A stretch of 64,000 nucleotides of DNA from Macrostomum hystrix. Taxonomy: Eukaryota > Platyhelminthes > Macrostomidae. The DNA is taken from assembly GCA_950097015.1 (NCBI GenBank), contig CATNEN010000034.1:1316501-1380500 (forward strand). The letters are read 5' to 3'. Shown one piece after another: positions 35,792 to 49,148 of the stretch (positions are counted from its first letter, which is position 1; each line of letters opens with the position of its first letter). The notes beneath the pieces were generated by a model, which did not search any database, was not told the DNA's origin, and saw only the letters and a program-made list of their open reading frames with translations. The translations under genes were made by a program, and so were the position numbers.

Positions 35792-35995
35792 AGTATTATC
35801 GATAATATTATAATATTTTACAATTCATCTTTAGCAGCCGATTATTCACAGATTATTTTTAAGAAATACGACAAGCAAGCAAAAAGAATATAAAAAATCA
35901 GTGAAGGTGCGAAAGACAGTAAAACAAATATTTACAGAGAAGCAGGAAATTTCCGACTCGTGCCTCTTTTTTCCCAAGAAAATAAACTCGGCCGA

Positions 35996-37301
35996 TCAGC
36001 AGGCCGGCTGCCGGTGCCCACCGAATCTCAGCGGACTGGTGGCGGCCGCAGCCAGCAGTTGCAGCTTGCTGGCTGCAGACAGGGGTGACCAGAGGCGGCG
36101 CAGGCTGCGCTCCGGTGTCGGCCGCTGCTTGCCGACGATTCCAGACTGCCTCAGGGCGCGCAGGCTGTCCCGAGGCGACCGACGTGTCCGACGGTGCCGG
36201 CACAGAAGAGACGACGAAGAAGACGGCGGCGGCGCCGGCAGCTGAGGCGGTGGAGTCGGTGGAGCGGCCGGCGGGACGACCGACGGCCGCGGCGGGGTGG
36301 CGACTCGCGAAGGCAGCGGAGTCGCCGACCTGGCGAAACGGAGCGACTTCAGCGACTTCAACGTCGGGTGGCCCGCTTGCGGCAGCGGCTTCTTGCGGCT
36401 TCCAATCAGTGGCGTCCGAGCTGGATCGAAGCGGGCGAAACTCTCGGTGGAGTCGACTGGATCCGGAGCTGCTGGAGCTGCCGATGTGGCCGAAGTTCCC
36501 AGCGGGCTGCGGCTGCGCGACCTGCTGGCCAGTCGGGAGACGGCTCGACCGAAGGCGGCGCGCAGGGCGCTGCCCAGCGAGGCGGCCCGCTGCATGCTGC
36601 GCTGCTTCTGCTGCTGCTGCTGCTGCTGCTCTTCCGCTTCCTCTACTGCTTCAATCTGGACTTTGGCGACCTCTTCACCGGAGTCGCCTTCGCTGCAGCC
36701 GGTGTCAACAACTTCGGCGACGCCGACACAGTCGGCAAACTCAACCAGCAGGGCTGTCAGGCGAGCTGCCTGCGCCGCCTCGACGGGCGTAGCGGCTCCT
36801 CCGGTGAGGCTGGGGCCGAGGCAAACGGCCAAGTTTGCGGGGCCCATCCTGTTGACTTCGGCTGCCGCCGCCACCTTGGCCAAGAAGCAGCTCAGCAGGC
36901 GCAGGGCGTGCAGCTGCCGCAGCGGCAGCAGGAGGCTGGCCAGCCGCAAAGCTCTCACCTGGCGCTGGAGGCTGCCACCGTTGGCGGGCTCCAGCAGGAC
37001 TGTGCGTCCAAGCCAAGCGGGCACCAGCGGCTCCGGGAGCTCCCGCAGCCAGGCCTTCAGCGCGGCGCTGACATCGTGCGCGGGCGCGCCTTCGCGAATG
37101 CCGCAGCCGCGGTCAAGCCGCAGCCGGAGGTCGCGCTGGCGCAGTCGGCTGCCTTCGAGGCGGAACAGGCCCTCGCTGCGGTGCCGGTCTTCGGCTGTCA
37201 GGTAGCGACAGCAGGCAGCCAGCACGGCCGGAACCTGGCCGATGCCCTCAGCCATTGACGACGGCTGGTCTTCAAGAGCGCGACCGAAGCACCGCCCGAT
37301 C

Positions 37302-37339
<38 letters not shown>

Positions 37340-37504
37340 ATCTCTACAGCTTGTTCGCCAGTCAAATCTCAGACCAAATTGTCGTCTTAACTCGCGCTCT
37401 GCCGCGGCTGTGGCTCGCCGCCTTGACTCTGGGGAAAGCAGGCCGATGTACACTCCAGGGACAGCAGCTGCCTCTGGTCTGGGCTCTGCGATGTGTTCTT
37501 GCAT
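35996..37504 (-). CDS. Rho GTPase-activating protein (RhoGAP domain), single exon
   Basis: A 502-aa protein from the ATG at 37504, the first ATG after a minus-strand TATA box at about 37580-37592. A RhoGAP domain at about residues 85-245 stimulates GTP hydrolysis by Rho-family GTPases. It has the arginine finger in GLFRLEGS (about residue 115), WLRELPEPLVP (about 152-162) and NRMGPANLAVCLGPSL (about 218-233), the latter a hallmark helix. Residues 56-67 are glutamine, encoded by an uninterrupted CAG12 (37304-37339). A second Q-rich stretch lies near 295-305. The C-terminal half is Ser/Arg/Pro-rich and low complexity, with basic SRSRSRSP-like segments, and probably disordered. Domain order recalls ARHGAP11/19-type proteins but I would not assign an orthologue. 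GC content is far above the surroundings. Confidence 0.88.
37304..37339 (-). repeat. Pure CAG12 trinucleotide tract (poly-Gln) in RhoGAP
   Basis: Twelve uninterrupted CAG codons on the coding strand, within the N-terminal region of the RhoGAP protein. Confidence 0.97.
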
Positions 37505-37577
37505 TCTGGGATCAGGCGCTGGTATCAGAGTACACAATTCGGGAGATTAGAGTGAAAGTAAGAAGTCCCGGATCCAC

Positions 37578-37592
37578 TATTTATATATATAT
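37578..37592 (-). promoter_or_regulatory. TATA box of the RhoGAP gene
   Basis: Minus strand ATATATATATAAATAG, about 75-90 bp upstream of the ATG at 37504. Confidence 0.55.
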
Positions 37593-37599
37593 CACGGCA

Positions 37600-37923
37600 T
37601 TCCATTGCTAGGTTGTGTTGCGTCGTGGGGGGAAGTACTAGAGCCGATTCTCATTGGCTGGCGAGTGCGGGCCAATAGCAGTTGACCTGAATGGGGGGTA
37701 ATTTTATCAATGCCGAGTCTGTCATTTCCTCTGTCCAAATTAGCGAATTAGCACCTCCACTCCAATGACGCATCGCGAGCACTGACCTCTCTGATGCTTT
37801 CAATTTAAGAATTGCTTTACAAAATCTGCATGCGACAGTCGTCCTCCTCTCATATATCGAAACATTTTCAAGAATCCTTTCATATGAGCAATTCTATTCA
37901 TACCCATCTCCTGTCTCTCTTAT
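37600..37923. other. RhoGAP upstream region, no other gene
   Basis: Mixed composition; no exon recognised before the 20/22-bp array begins. Confidence 0.4.
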
Positions 37924-40900
37924 TGCCACTTCTCCACTTCAATCTCTCCCTTTCTCCACCTCAATCTCTCCCTTTCTCCACCACAATCTCTCTCCCTTTC
38001 TCCACCACAATCTCTCTCCCTTTCTCCACCACAATCTCTCTCCCTTTCTCCACCACAATCTCTCTCCCTTTCTCCACCACAATGTCTCCCTTTATCCACC
38101 ACAATCTCTCTCCCTTTCTCCACCACAATCTCTCCCTTTCTCCACCACAATCTCTCTCCCTTTCTCCACCACAATGTCTCCCTTTCTCCACCACAATCTC
38201 TCTCCCTTTCTCCACCACAATGTCTCCCTTTATCCACCACAATCTCTCTCCCTTTCTCCACCACAATCTCTCCCTTTCTCCACCACAATCTCTCTCCCTT
38301 TCTCCACCACAATGTCTCCCTTTCTCCACCACAATGTCTCCCTTTATCCACCACAATCTCTCTCCCTTTCTCCACCACAATCTCTCCCTTTCTCCACCAC
38401 AATCTCTCTCCCTTTCTCCACCACAATCTCTCTCCCTTTCTCCACCACAATCTCTCTCCCTTTCTCCACCACAATGTCTCCCTTTATCCACCACAATCTC
38501 TCTCCCTTTCTCCACCACAATCTCTCCCTTTCTCCACCACAATCTCTCTCCCTTTCTCCACCACAATGTCTCCCTTTCTCCACCACAATGTCTCCCTTTA
38601 TCCACCACAATCTCTCTCCCTTTCTCCACCACAATCTCTCCCTTTCTCCACCACAATCTCTCTCCCTTTCTCCACCACAATGTCTCCCTTTATCCACCAC
38701 AATCTCTCTCCCTTTCTCCACCACAATCTCTCCCTTTCTCCACCACAATGTCTCCCTTTCTCCACCACAATGTCTCCCTTTATCCACCACAATGTCTCCC
38801 TTTCTCCACCACAATCTCTCTCCCTTTCTCCACCACAATCTCTCTCCCTTTCTCCACCACAATCTCTCTCCCTTTCTCCACCACAATGTCTCTCCCTTTC
38901 TCCACCACAATCTCTCCCTTTCTCCACCACAATGTCTCCCTTTCTCCACCACAATCTCTCTCCCTTTCTCCACCACAATCTCTCTCCCTTTCTCCACCAC
39001 AATCTCTCCCTTTCTCCACCACAATGTCTCCCTTTCTCCACCACAATCTCTCTCCCTTTCTCCACCACAATCTCTCTCCCTTTCTCCACCACAATCTCTC
39101 TCCCTTTCTCCACCACAATCTCTCTCCCTTTCTCCACCACAATCTCTCTCCCTTTATCCACCACAATCTCTCCCTTTCTCCACCACAATCTCTCCCTTTC
39201 TCCACCACAATCTCTCTCCCTTTCTCCACCACAATCTCTCTCCCTTTATCCACCACAATCTCTCCCTTTCTCCACCACAATCTCTCCCTTTCTCCACCAC
39301 AATCTCTCTCCCTTTCTCCACCACAATCTCTCCCTTTCTCCACCACAATCTCTCCCTTTCTCCACCACAATCTCTCTCCCTTTCTCCACCACAATCTCTC
39401 CCTTTCTCCACCACAATCTCTCCCTTTCTCCACCACAATCTCTCCCTTTCTCCACCACAATCTCTCCCTTTCTATACGACAATCTCTCTCCCTTTCTCCA
39501 CCACAATCTCTCTCCCTTTCTCCACCACAATGTCTCCCCCTTTCTCCACCACAATAAATAAATGTCTCCCTTTCTCCACCACAATCTCTCTCCCTTTCTC
39601 CACCACAATGTCTCCCTTTCTCCACCACAATCTCTCCCTTTCTCCACCACAATCTCTCCCTTTCTATACGACAATCTCTCTCCCTTTATCCACCACAATC
39701 TCTCCCTTTCTCCACCACAATCTCTCTCCCTTTCTCCACCACAATCTCTCCCTTTCTCCACCACAATCTCTCCCTTTCTCCACCACAATCTCTCCCTTTC
39801 TCCACCACAATCTCTCCCTTTCTATACGACAATCTCTCTCCCTTTCTCCACCACAATCTCTCTCCCTTTCTCCACCACAATCTCTCTCCCTTTCTCCACC
39901 ACAATCTCTCCCTTTCTCCACCACAATCTCTCCCTTTCTCCACCACAATCTCTCTCCCTTTCTCCACCACAATCTCTCCCTTTCTCCACCACAATCTCTC
40001 CCTTTCTCCACCACAATCTCTCCCTTTCTCCACCACAATCTCTCCCTTTCTATACGACAATCTCTCTCCCTTTCTCCACCACAATCTCTCTCCCTTTCTC
40101 CACCACAATGTCTCCCCCTTTCTCCACCACAATAAATAAATGTCTCCCTTTCTCCACCACAATCTCTCTCCCTTTCTCCACCACAATGTCTCCCTTTCTC
40201 CACCACAATCTCTCCCTTTCTCCACCACAATCTCTCCCTTTCTATACGACAATCTCTCTCCCTTTATCCACCACAATCTCTCCCTTTCTCCACCACAATC
40301 TCTCTCCCTTTCTCCACCACAATCTCTCCCTTTCTCCACCACAATCTCTCCCTTTCTCCACCACAATCTCTCCCTTTCTCCACCACAATCTCTCCCTTTC
40401 TATACGACAATCTCTCTCCCTTTCTCCACCACAATCTCTCTCCCTTTCTCCACCACAATGTCTCCCTTTATCCACCACAATCTCTCTCCCTTTCTCCACC
40501 ACAATCTCTCTCCCTTTCTCCACCACAATCTCTCCCCCTTTCTCCACCACAATAAATAAATGTCTCCCTTTCTCCACCACAATCTCTCTCCCTTTCTCCA
40601 CCACAATAAATAAATGTCTCCCTTTCTCCACCACAATGTCTCCCTTTATCCACCACAATCTCTCTCCCTTTCTCCACCACAATCTCTCTCCCTTTCTCCA
40701 CCACAATCTCTCTCCCTTTCTCCACCACAATCTCTCTCCCTTTCTCCACCACAATGTCTCCCTTTATCCACCACAATCTCTCTCCCTTTCTCCACCACAA
40801 TCTCTCCCTTTCTCCACCACAATCTCTCTCCCTTTCTCCACCACAATGTCTCCCTTTCTCCACCACAATCTCTCTCCCTTTCTCCACCACAATGTCTCCC

Positions 40901-43900
40901 TTTATCCACCACAATCTCTCTCCCTTTCTCCACCACAATCTCTCCCTTTCTCCACCACAATCTCTCTCCCTTTCTCCACCACAATGTCTCCCTTTCTCCA
41001 CCACAATGTCTCCCTTTATCCACCACAATCTCTCTCCCTTTCTCCACCACAATCTCTCCCTTTCTCCACCACAATCTCTCTCCCTTTCTCCACCACAATC
41101 TCTCTCCCTTTCTCCACCACAATCTCTCTCCCTTTCTCCACCACAATGTCTCCCTTTATCCACCACAATCTCTCTCCCTTTCTCCACCACAATCTCTCCC
41201 TTTCTCCACCACAATCTCTCTCCCTTTCTCCACCACAATGTCTCCCTTTCTCCACCACAATGTCTCCCTTTATCCACCACAATCTCTCTCCCTTTCTCCA
41301 CCACAATCTCTCCCTTTCTCCACCACAATCTCTCTCCCTTTCTCCACCACAATGTCTCCCTTTATCCACCACAATCTCTCTCCCTTTCTCCACCACAATC
41401 TCTCCCTTTCTCCACCACAATGTCTCCCTTTCTCCACCACAATGTCTCCCTTTATCCACCACAATGTCTCCCTTTCTCCACCACAATCTCTCTCCCTTTC
41501 TCCACCACAATCTCTCTCCCTTTCTCCACCACAATCTCTCTCCCTTTCTCCACCACAATGTCTCTCCCTTTCTCCACCACAATCTCTCCCTTTCTCCACC
41601 ACAATGTCTCCCTTTCTCCACCACAATCTCTCTCCCTTTCTCCACCACAATCTCTCTCCCTTTCTCCACCACAATCTCTCCCTTTCTCCACCACAATGTC
41701 TCCCTTTCTCCACCACAATCTCTCTCCCTTTCTCCACCACAATCTCTCTCCCTTTCTCCACCACAATCTCTCTCCCTTTCTCCACCACAATCTCTCTCCC
41801 TTTCTCCACCACAATCTCTCTCCCTTTATCCACCACAATCTCTCCCTTTCTCCACCACAATCTCTCCCTTTCTCCACCACAATCTCTCTCCCTTTCTCCA
41901 CCACAATCTCTCTCCCTTTATCCACCACAATCTCTCCCTTTCTCCACCACAATCTCTCCCTTTCTCCACCACAATCTCTCTCCCTTTCTCCACCACAATC
42001 TCTCCCTTTCTCCACCACAATCTCTCCCTTTCTCCACCACAATCTCTCTCCCTTTCTCCACCACAATCTCTCCCTTTCTCCACCACAATCTCTCCCTTTC
42101 TCCACCACAATCTCTCCCTTTCTCCACCACAATCTCTCCCTTTCTATACGACAATCTCTCTCCCTTTCTCCACCACAATCTCTCTCCCTTTCTCCACCAC
42201 AATGTCTCCCCCTTTCTCCACCACAATAAATAAATGTCTCCCTTTCTCCACCACAATCTCTCTCCCTTTCTCCACCACAATGTCTCCCTTTCTCCACCAC
42301 AATCTCTCCCTTTCTCCACCACAATCTCTCCCTTTCTATACGACAATCTCTCTCCCTTTATCCACCACAATCTCTCCCTTTCTCCACCACAATCTCTCTC
42401 CCTTTCTCCACCACAATCTCTCCCTTTCTCCACCACAATCTCTCCCTTTCTCCACCACAATCTCTCCCTTTCTCCACCACAATCTCTCCCTTTCTATACG
42501 ACAATCTCTCTCCCTTTCTCCACCACAATCTCTCTCCCTTTCTCCACCACAATCTCTCTCCCTTTCTCCACCACAATCTCTCCCTTTCTCCACCACAATC
42601 TCTCCCTTTCTCCACCACAATCTCTCTCCCTTTCTCCACCACAATCTCTCCCTTTCTCCACCACAATCTCTCCCTTTCTCCACCACAATCTCTCCCTTTC
42701 TCCACCACAATCTCTCCCTTTCTATACGACAATCTCTCTCCCTTTCTCCACCACAATCTCTCTCCCTTTCTCCACCACAATGTCTCCCCCTTTCTCCACC
42801 ACAATAAATAAATGTCTCCCTTTCTCCACCACAATCTCTCTCCCTTTCTCCACCACAATGTCTCCCTTTCTCCACCACAATCTCTCCCTTTCTCCACCAC
42901 AATCTCTCCCTTTCTATACGACAATCTCTCTCCCTTTATCCACCACAATCTCTCCCTTTCTCCACCACAATCTCTCTCCCTTTCTCCACCACAATCTCTC
43001 CCTTTCTCCACCACAATCTCTCCCTTTCTCCACCACAATCTCTCCCTTTCTCCACCACAATCTCTCCCTTTCTATACGACAATCTCTCTCCCTTTCTCCA
43101 CCACAATCTCTCTCCCTTTCTCCACCACAATGTCTCCCTTTATCCACCACAATCTCTCTCCCTTTCTCCACCACAATCTCTCTCCCTTTCTCCACCACAA
43201 TCTCTCCCCCTTTCTCCACCACAATAAATAAATGTCTCCCTTTCTCCACCACAATCTCTCTCCCTTTCTCCACCACAATAAATAAATGTCTCCCTTTCTC
43301 CACCACAATGTCTCCCTTTATCCACCACAATCTCTCTCCCTTTCTCCACCACAATCTCTCTCCCTTTCTCCACCACAATCTCTCCCTTTCTCCACCACAA
43401 TCTCTCTCCCTTTCTCCACCACAATAAATAAATGTCTCCCTTTCTCCACCACAATCTCTCTCCCTTTCTCCACCACAATGTCTCCCTTTCTCCACCACAA
43501 TCTCTCTCCCTTTCTCCACCACAATGTCTCCCTTTCTCCACCACAATCTCTCTCCCTTTCTCCACCACAATGTCTCCCTTTCTCCACCACAATCTCTCTC
43601 CCTTTCTCCACCACAATCTCTCTCCCTTTCTCCACCACAATGTCTCCCTTTCTCCACCACAATCTCTCTCCCTTTCTCCACCACAATCTCTCTCCCTTTC
43701 TCCACCACAATCTCTCCCTTTCTCCACCACAATCTCTCCCTTTCTCCACCACAATCTCTCTCCCTTTCTCCACCACAATCTCTCTCCCTTTCTCCACCAC
43801 AATCTCTCCCTTTCTCCACCACAATCTCTCCCTTTCTCCACCACAATCTCTCCCTTTCTCCACCACAATCTCTCCCTTTCTATACGACAATCTCTCTCCC

Positions 43901-45031
43901 TTTCTCCACCACAATCTCTCTCCCTTTCTCCACCACAATGTCTCCCTTTATCCACCACAATCTCTCTCCCTTTCTCCACCACAATCTCTCTCCCTTTCTC
44001 CACCACAATCTCTCCCCCTTTCTCCACCACAATAAATAAATGTCTCCCTTTCTCCACCACAATCTCTCTCCCTTTCTCCACCACAATAAATAAATGTCTC
44101 CCTTTCTCCACCACAATGTCTCCCTTTATCCACCACAATCTCTCTCCCTTTCTCCACCACAATCTCTCTCCCTTTCTCCACCACAATCTCTCCCTTTCTC
44201 CACCACAATCTCTCTCCCTTTCTCCACCACAATAAATAAATGTCTCCCTTTCTCCACCACAATCTCTCTCCCTTTCTCCACCACAATGTCTCCCTTTCTC
44301 CACCACAATCTCTCTCCCTTTCTCCACCACAATGTCTCCCTTTCTCCACCACAATCTCTCTCCCTTTCTCCACCACAATGTCTCCCTTTCTCCACCACAA
44401 TCTCTCTCCCTTTCTCCACCACAATCTCTCTCCCTTTCTCCACCACAATGTCTCCCTTTCTCCACCACAATCTCTCTCCCTTTCTCCACCACAATCTCTC
44501 TCCCTTTCTCCACCACAATCTCTCCCTTTCTCCACCACAATCTCTCCCTTTCTCCACCACAATCTCTCTCCCTTTCTCCACCACAATCTCTCCCTTTCTC
44601 CACCACAATCTCTCCCTTTCTCCACCACAATCTCTCTCCCTTTCTCCACCACAATCTCTACCTTTCTCCACCTCTATCTCTCCCTTTCTCCACCTCTATC
44701 TCTCTATCTCTCCCTTTCTCCACCACAATCTCTCCCTTTCTCCACCACAATCTCTCCCTTTCTCCACCACAATCTCTCTCCCTTTCTCCACCTCTATCTC
44801 TCTATCTCTCCCTTTCTCCACCTCTATCTCTCTATCTCTCCCTTTCTCCACCACAATCTCTCCCTTTCTCCACCACAATCTCTCTCCCTTTCTCCACCTC
44901 TATCTCTCTATCTCTCCCTTTCTCCACCTCTATCTCTCTATCTCTCCCTTTCTCCACCACAATCTCTCCCTTTCTCCACCACAATCTCTCCCTTTCTCCA
45001 CCACAATCTCTCTCCCTTTCTCCACCCCTAC
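37924..45031. repeat. 7.1 kb pyrimidine-rich minisatellite, 20/22-bp units
   Basis: Units TCTCCCTTTCTCCACCACAA (20 bp) and the same with an extra TC (22 bp) alternate. Variants include TTTATCCACC, AATGTCTCC, TTTCTATACGAC and an AATAAATAAATG insertion. The order of variants repeats: about 38.3-40.6 kb is copied at 41.0-43.3 kb with a 2,672-bp offset, and shorter offsets of 578 and 808 bp are also present. The last 400 bp have a CACCTCTATCTCTCTATC variant. Frames of up to about 1,080 codons stay open on the plus strand and up to 500 on the minus strand. I judge them non-coding: low complexity, no signal, no promoter, all frames alike. Confidence 0.97.
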
Positions 45032-45912
45032 TATATGTCTGATTCTCTCCCTCTATCACAGATAGCTTCGTCACTATTCAATTCATTGGTGCTCTATAAA
45101 TAATTCCGATTTTGATAGTATCATTTTCTTTAACATCCTGTTTTAATTTTCGACTGAATCAATGACAAGTGGTCATAGTTACCATTTCTTACCACATAAA
45201 TACATAGAAACAAGCAGATTTACAACCCGGAGATTCATGTCTGTTTGGCCAAACAATTGACTCCAATTTTCCCTAACGAATGACAACTAGAGCATTCTCA
45301 TGCGGAATTGTTTTAAAAAATGAAATTTGAAATTTGCCTGTAAACTTTCCCTATTGTGGCAGATAGGAATCGGCATCGCTAGAATCAGAGTTGAATGAAA
45401 TTTTGTCCAGATTGGAATTGTGGAGCGCGGAATTTCAGTTGACATTTTCCGATCAGTGAAGCAGCTCGCGCAGATCTGCTATCTGGACACATTTCAATCG
45501 CAGGGGTCTAATTTTGTTAGAAATGAAATTATGACCAGTGGGCGGGGAGCTCGTGGGATCAAGATGGCATTGATTCCAATTCGATCACTTCTGGCGTAAT
45601 CGCTCCGATTCGAAGGACAGTTAAGGCGACGTTTGTCACTTCCGTCTGTATCGTCCGCTCATCATCAAAGCCACGTTCCAGACTCCCCGGGTTCATTGAA
45701 GCTTGACTTGGCTTCGGCCGTTGAATTGAACTTTGCGCATTGTTGGACAGCTATGCGACTAGTCGCGCAACATTTGGGTTGGGATTCTACAAGTAATTGC
45801 GCAGATTTATTACTGGCAAATGCCGAAAAAAATTGCTGGCGTTTTGGACCTTATTCAAGACATAGAAATAGGAAAACTGTGTTCTTTTGGTCAAAGATAT
45901 TTATGGATGGAT
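45032..45912. other. Spacer, no gene seen
   Basis: Unique sequence. A 97-codon frame at 45633-45926 starts at a non-ATG codon and runs into the microsatellite, so it is not called. Confidence 0.4.
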
Positions 45913-45914
45913 TT

Positions 45915-45949
<35 letters not shown>

Positions 45950-45950
45950 C

Positions 45951-46008
<58 letters not shown>

Positions 46009-46045
46009 CGATAGATAGATCGATAGATCGATAGATGGATAGATT
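45913..46045. repeat. TAGA tetranucleotide microsatellite
   Basis: About 33 units of ATAG with a few C interruptions (GATC) near the right end. Confidence 0.97.
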
Positions 46046-47250
46046 GGTCGGTGCTAAAAGGAATACTGGAGGTGAAGCTCGTGTGGTGAAAATGGAGTTT
46101 TGCTTTGAATTCGGAGCTAAAAGGAAGCACAGAGGGAGCAGCAATTCACAGGCGCAGCGGGTTGTTGAACCGTATGCTCAATTTGCCCAATTTACCTTAG
46201 GCCTTTCAATTAGTGAAAGCAACAGAGAGGGCGGACCAATTTTCAGGTTTGAGAGTTCTTGCAGAGAGTCTGGCGCGTTTGTTTCTTTAAAATGAACAAA
46301 AAAAGAAATGGACAGCCAAGCTAGCCCTCAAGCAAGGTCTGTTGCTCTGAAAGAGTTAGCGGCCATTGTGGCTGCTATTAGCCTAGGGCGGTTCATTTTC
46401 TAGCGCCCGCCCCCTGGCGATTGAGAGCTGGTGGGTGCTCGGACCTCAGCAGCGCAAGCTAGCGCCAGCCTATTTCTCTGCTATTCGGCTGGAAAATCGA
46501 GTCCACCCTTTACTCAGCTAGTGCACTGTTGTGTTTTTTATTAAATCTAAACAAACAAACAATAGCTTCGCTTGAATGGTGCCTCTGATATGAAGTATAA
46601 CCAAACTAAGGCAGTATTGGCTTTCACTTCCTCTCTCCTAAGTTTATCAGATCCCCATCGAAGAGTTACAGAAATTGTTAAATAAAATGCATAATTTGTA
46701 TAGATAATCCTCAAACTCAAAGCACGAACAGTAACCCTTTATTAATAATTGGATTATCGCCAGTGAGAAGCCTAACACTAAATTATTTAATTAAATAAAA
46801 TGTGCAAACTTTATTTCAGAAAGCAACAGTGCGATAGCGGCTGCTGTTCTGGCCTTTGAAGTCATTAACTCTGTTTGCTTTTGTTGCTAACAAAGGGATT
46901 AAGGTTCGGTAAGGAAGAGGTATTTGTGGCTGTGAAAGCTAAGTCAAATCCGAAAATCATTTCATAATTGCATAATTTAGGCGCCAGTGGAGTTGTTAGG
47001 CTGCCGGAATACTTCAAAGCCTGACTTCAACTGGTGAATTAGGGCGCTGAGGTCTGCCGCGAGATGAAAGAGAGACTGGGCAAGAACTGGGCAGTGGGTT
47101 CATACCCACTGGAATTGGAAAGGTTTCAAGAGGAATTTTTTAAAATTTTCTAACTACCACAACTTTCTAACTAACTTTCTAAATGTTTTAGTACAAAGTA
47201 ATTCTTGTCAGGCAAGGAGAAGAAATTAGAGAGATGACATGAAATTTGAC
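46046..47250. other. Spacer, no gene seen
   Basis: Unique sequence without a supportable exon. Confidence 0.4.
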
Positions 47251-48480
47251 ACGAGAGATGAGAGACGATTGGTAAGAGATAAGACGAGAGATGAGGAGTG
47301 AGAGGTGAAATATGAGAGATAACACGAGAGATGAGGAGTAAGAGGTGGGAGATGAGAGATGAGAGATGAGGAGTGAGAGGTGAAATATGAGAGATAACAC
47401 GAGAGATGAGGAGTGAGAGGTGGGAGATGAGAGATGAGAGATGAGGAGTGAGAGGTGAGAGATGAGAGATAAGACGAGAGATGAGGAGTGAGAGGTGGGA
47501 GATGAGAGATAAGACGAGAGATGAGGAGTGAGAGGTGAGAGATGAGAGATAAGACGAGAGATGAGGAGTGAGAGGTGAGAGATGAGAGATAAGACGAGAG
47601 ATGAGGAGTAAGAGGTGAGAGATGAGAGATAAGACGAGAGATGAGGAGAGAGAGGTGGGAGATGAGAGATGAGAGATGAGGAGTGAGAGGTGAGAGATGA
47701 GAGATAAGACGAGAGATGAGGAGTGAGAGGTGAGAAATGAGAGATGAGAGATGAGGAGTGAGAGGTGAGAGATGAGAGATAAGACGAGAGATGAGGAGTG
47801 AGAGGTGAGAGATGAGAGATAAGACGAGAGATGAGGAGTGAGAGGTGAGAGATGAGAGATAACACGAGAGATGAGGAGTAAGAGGTGAGAGATGAGAGAT
47901 AAGACGAGAGATGAGGAGTGAGAGGTGAGAGATGAAAGACGAGAGATGAGGAGTGAGAGGTGAGAAATGAGAGATAAGACGAGAGATGAGGAGTGAGAGG
48001 TGAGAGATGAGAGATAAGACGAGAGATGAGGAGTGAGAGGTGGGAGATGAGAGATGAGAGATGAGGAGTAAGAGGTGAGAGATGAGAGATAAGACGAGAG
48101 ATGAGGAGTGAGAGGTGAGAGATAAGAGATAAGACGAGAGATGAGGAGTGAGAGGTGAGAGATGAGAGATAAAACGAGAGATGAGGAGTGAGAGGTGAGA
48201 GATGAAAGACGAGAGATGAGGACTGAGAGGTGAGAGATGAGAGATAAGACGAGAGATGAGGAGTGAGGGGTGAGAGATGAGAGATAACACGAGAGATGAG
48301 GAGTGAGAGGTGAGAGACAAGAGATAAGACGAGAGATGAGGAGTAAGAGGTGAGAGATGAAAGATGAGAGATGAGAGATGAGAGACGAGAGACGATTGGT
48401 AAGAGATAAGACGAGAGATAAAGGTTGAGAGGTGGGAGATAAATAGATGAGAGGTGAGAGATAAGAGGTGAGTGATGAGA
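47251..48480. repeat. 38-bp polypurine minisatellite, about 32 copies
   Basis: The unit is GAGATAAGACGAGAGATGAG plus GAGTGAGAGGTGAGAGAT; the plus strand is almost all A/G/T with very few C. Some copies lack the GATAAGAC part. Degenerate GAGA sequence continues to about 48660. Minus-strand frames (SLISHLSLLISRL) are by-products. Confidence 0.94.
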
Positions 48481-49148
48481 GATGACAGGTGAGATTTTTG
48501 AGATTTTAAACTAAGAGATTAAATATTATAGATTAGAGATTAGAGAATAGAGATTAGGGATGTTTAATGAATAAAGATTAGAGTTTAGATAGATAGATTT
48601 AGATCAGAGGTGAGAGATAAGAGGTGAGGGTGAGAGGACAGGAATGAGATGAGAGAGTAGAAAACGAAGGAATAGCCGAATTAAAAAAATGGCAAGAGGT
48701 AGGCCTAGGCTCTATCTTTAGAAGCAATGTAGACTGAGGAAATAAATAGCTTCAGTTTAGAAATGGAGACAAAAGAAGTCGAAGAACGCCCGGCTGTTTT
48801 AGCACCAATCCACTGGAGACACTTGACCGCGCAGTCAAGACGTGTCAATTCAGAGCAAGCTGTGGGTAGGCATGCTATCTGAAAAAAGCTTTTAGCTGGT
48901 TGCCTGGCATACTTGAGCATTGACCCAAGCTTGTTGCACGGGTCCAAATTCGCACCGAGTGGCGTGTCAACACACTCAAACCTGGCCCAGTGATGGGCAC
49001 TTGACGAAATTTGCGTTAGGCTGACCTTTTTTCTACTTTGACAGGAAAAAATTCGCTAAAATTGCCAGGGGTTATTGTTCAGCTTTATAATGGCGATTCA
49101 TGCAGATCTGGCAGTTACTGGAAGTCTACTATTCTGTCTATTCTGTCT
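48481..49148. other. Spacer, no gene seen
   Basis: The first part is degenerate AGAGAT sequence. The rest is unique, with no supportable exon. Confidence 0.4.

Noticed and set aside
35198-35813. NIPQIG and ISLRLG repeat frames
   Set aside because: 18-bp unit by-product; starts lie inside the repeat.
36085-37611. Long plus-strand frames opposite the RhoGAP gene
   Set aside because: Shadows of a GC-rich coding exon; the minus frame carries the conserved RhoGAP motifs.
37812-45103. Very long plus- and minus-strand frames (up to about 1,080 codons) in the pyrimidine array
   Set aside because: Low-complexity by-products of 20/22-bp units. All frames look alike, and there are no coding features at either end.
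46035-46295. Plus-strand frame after the TAGA microsatellite
   Set aside because: Starts inside the repeat at a non-ATG codon; no homology recognised.
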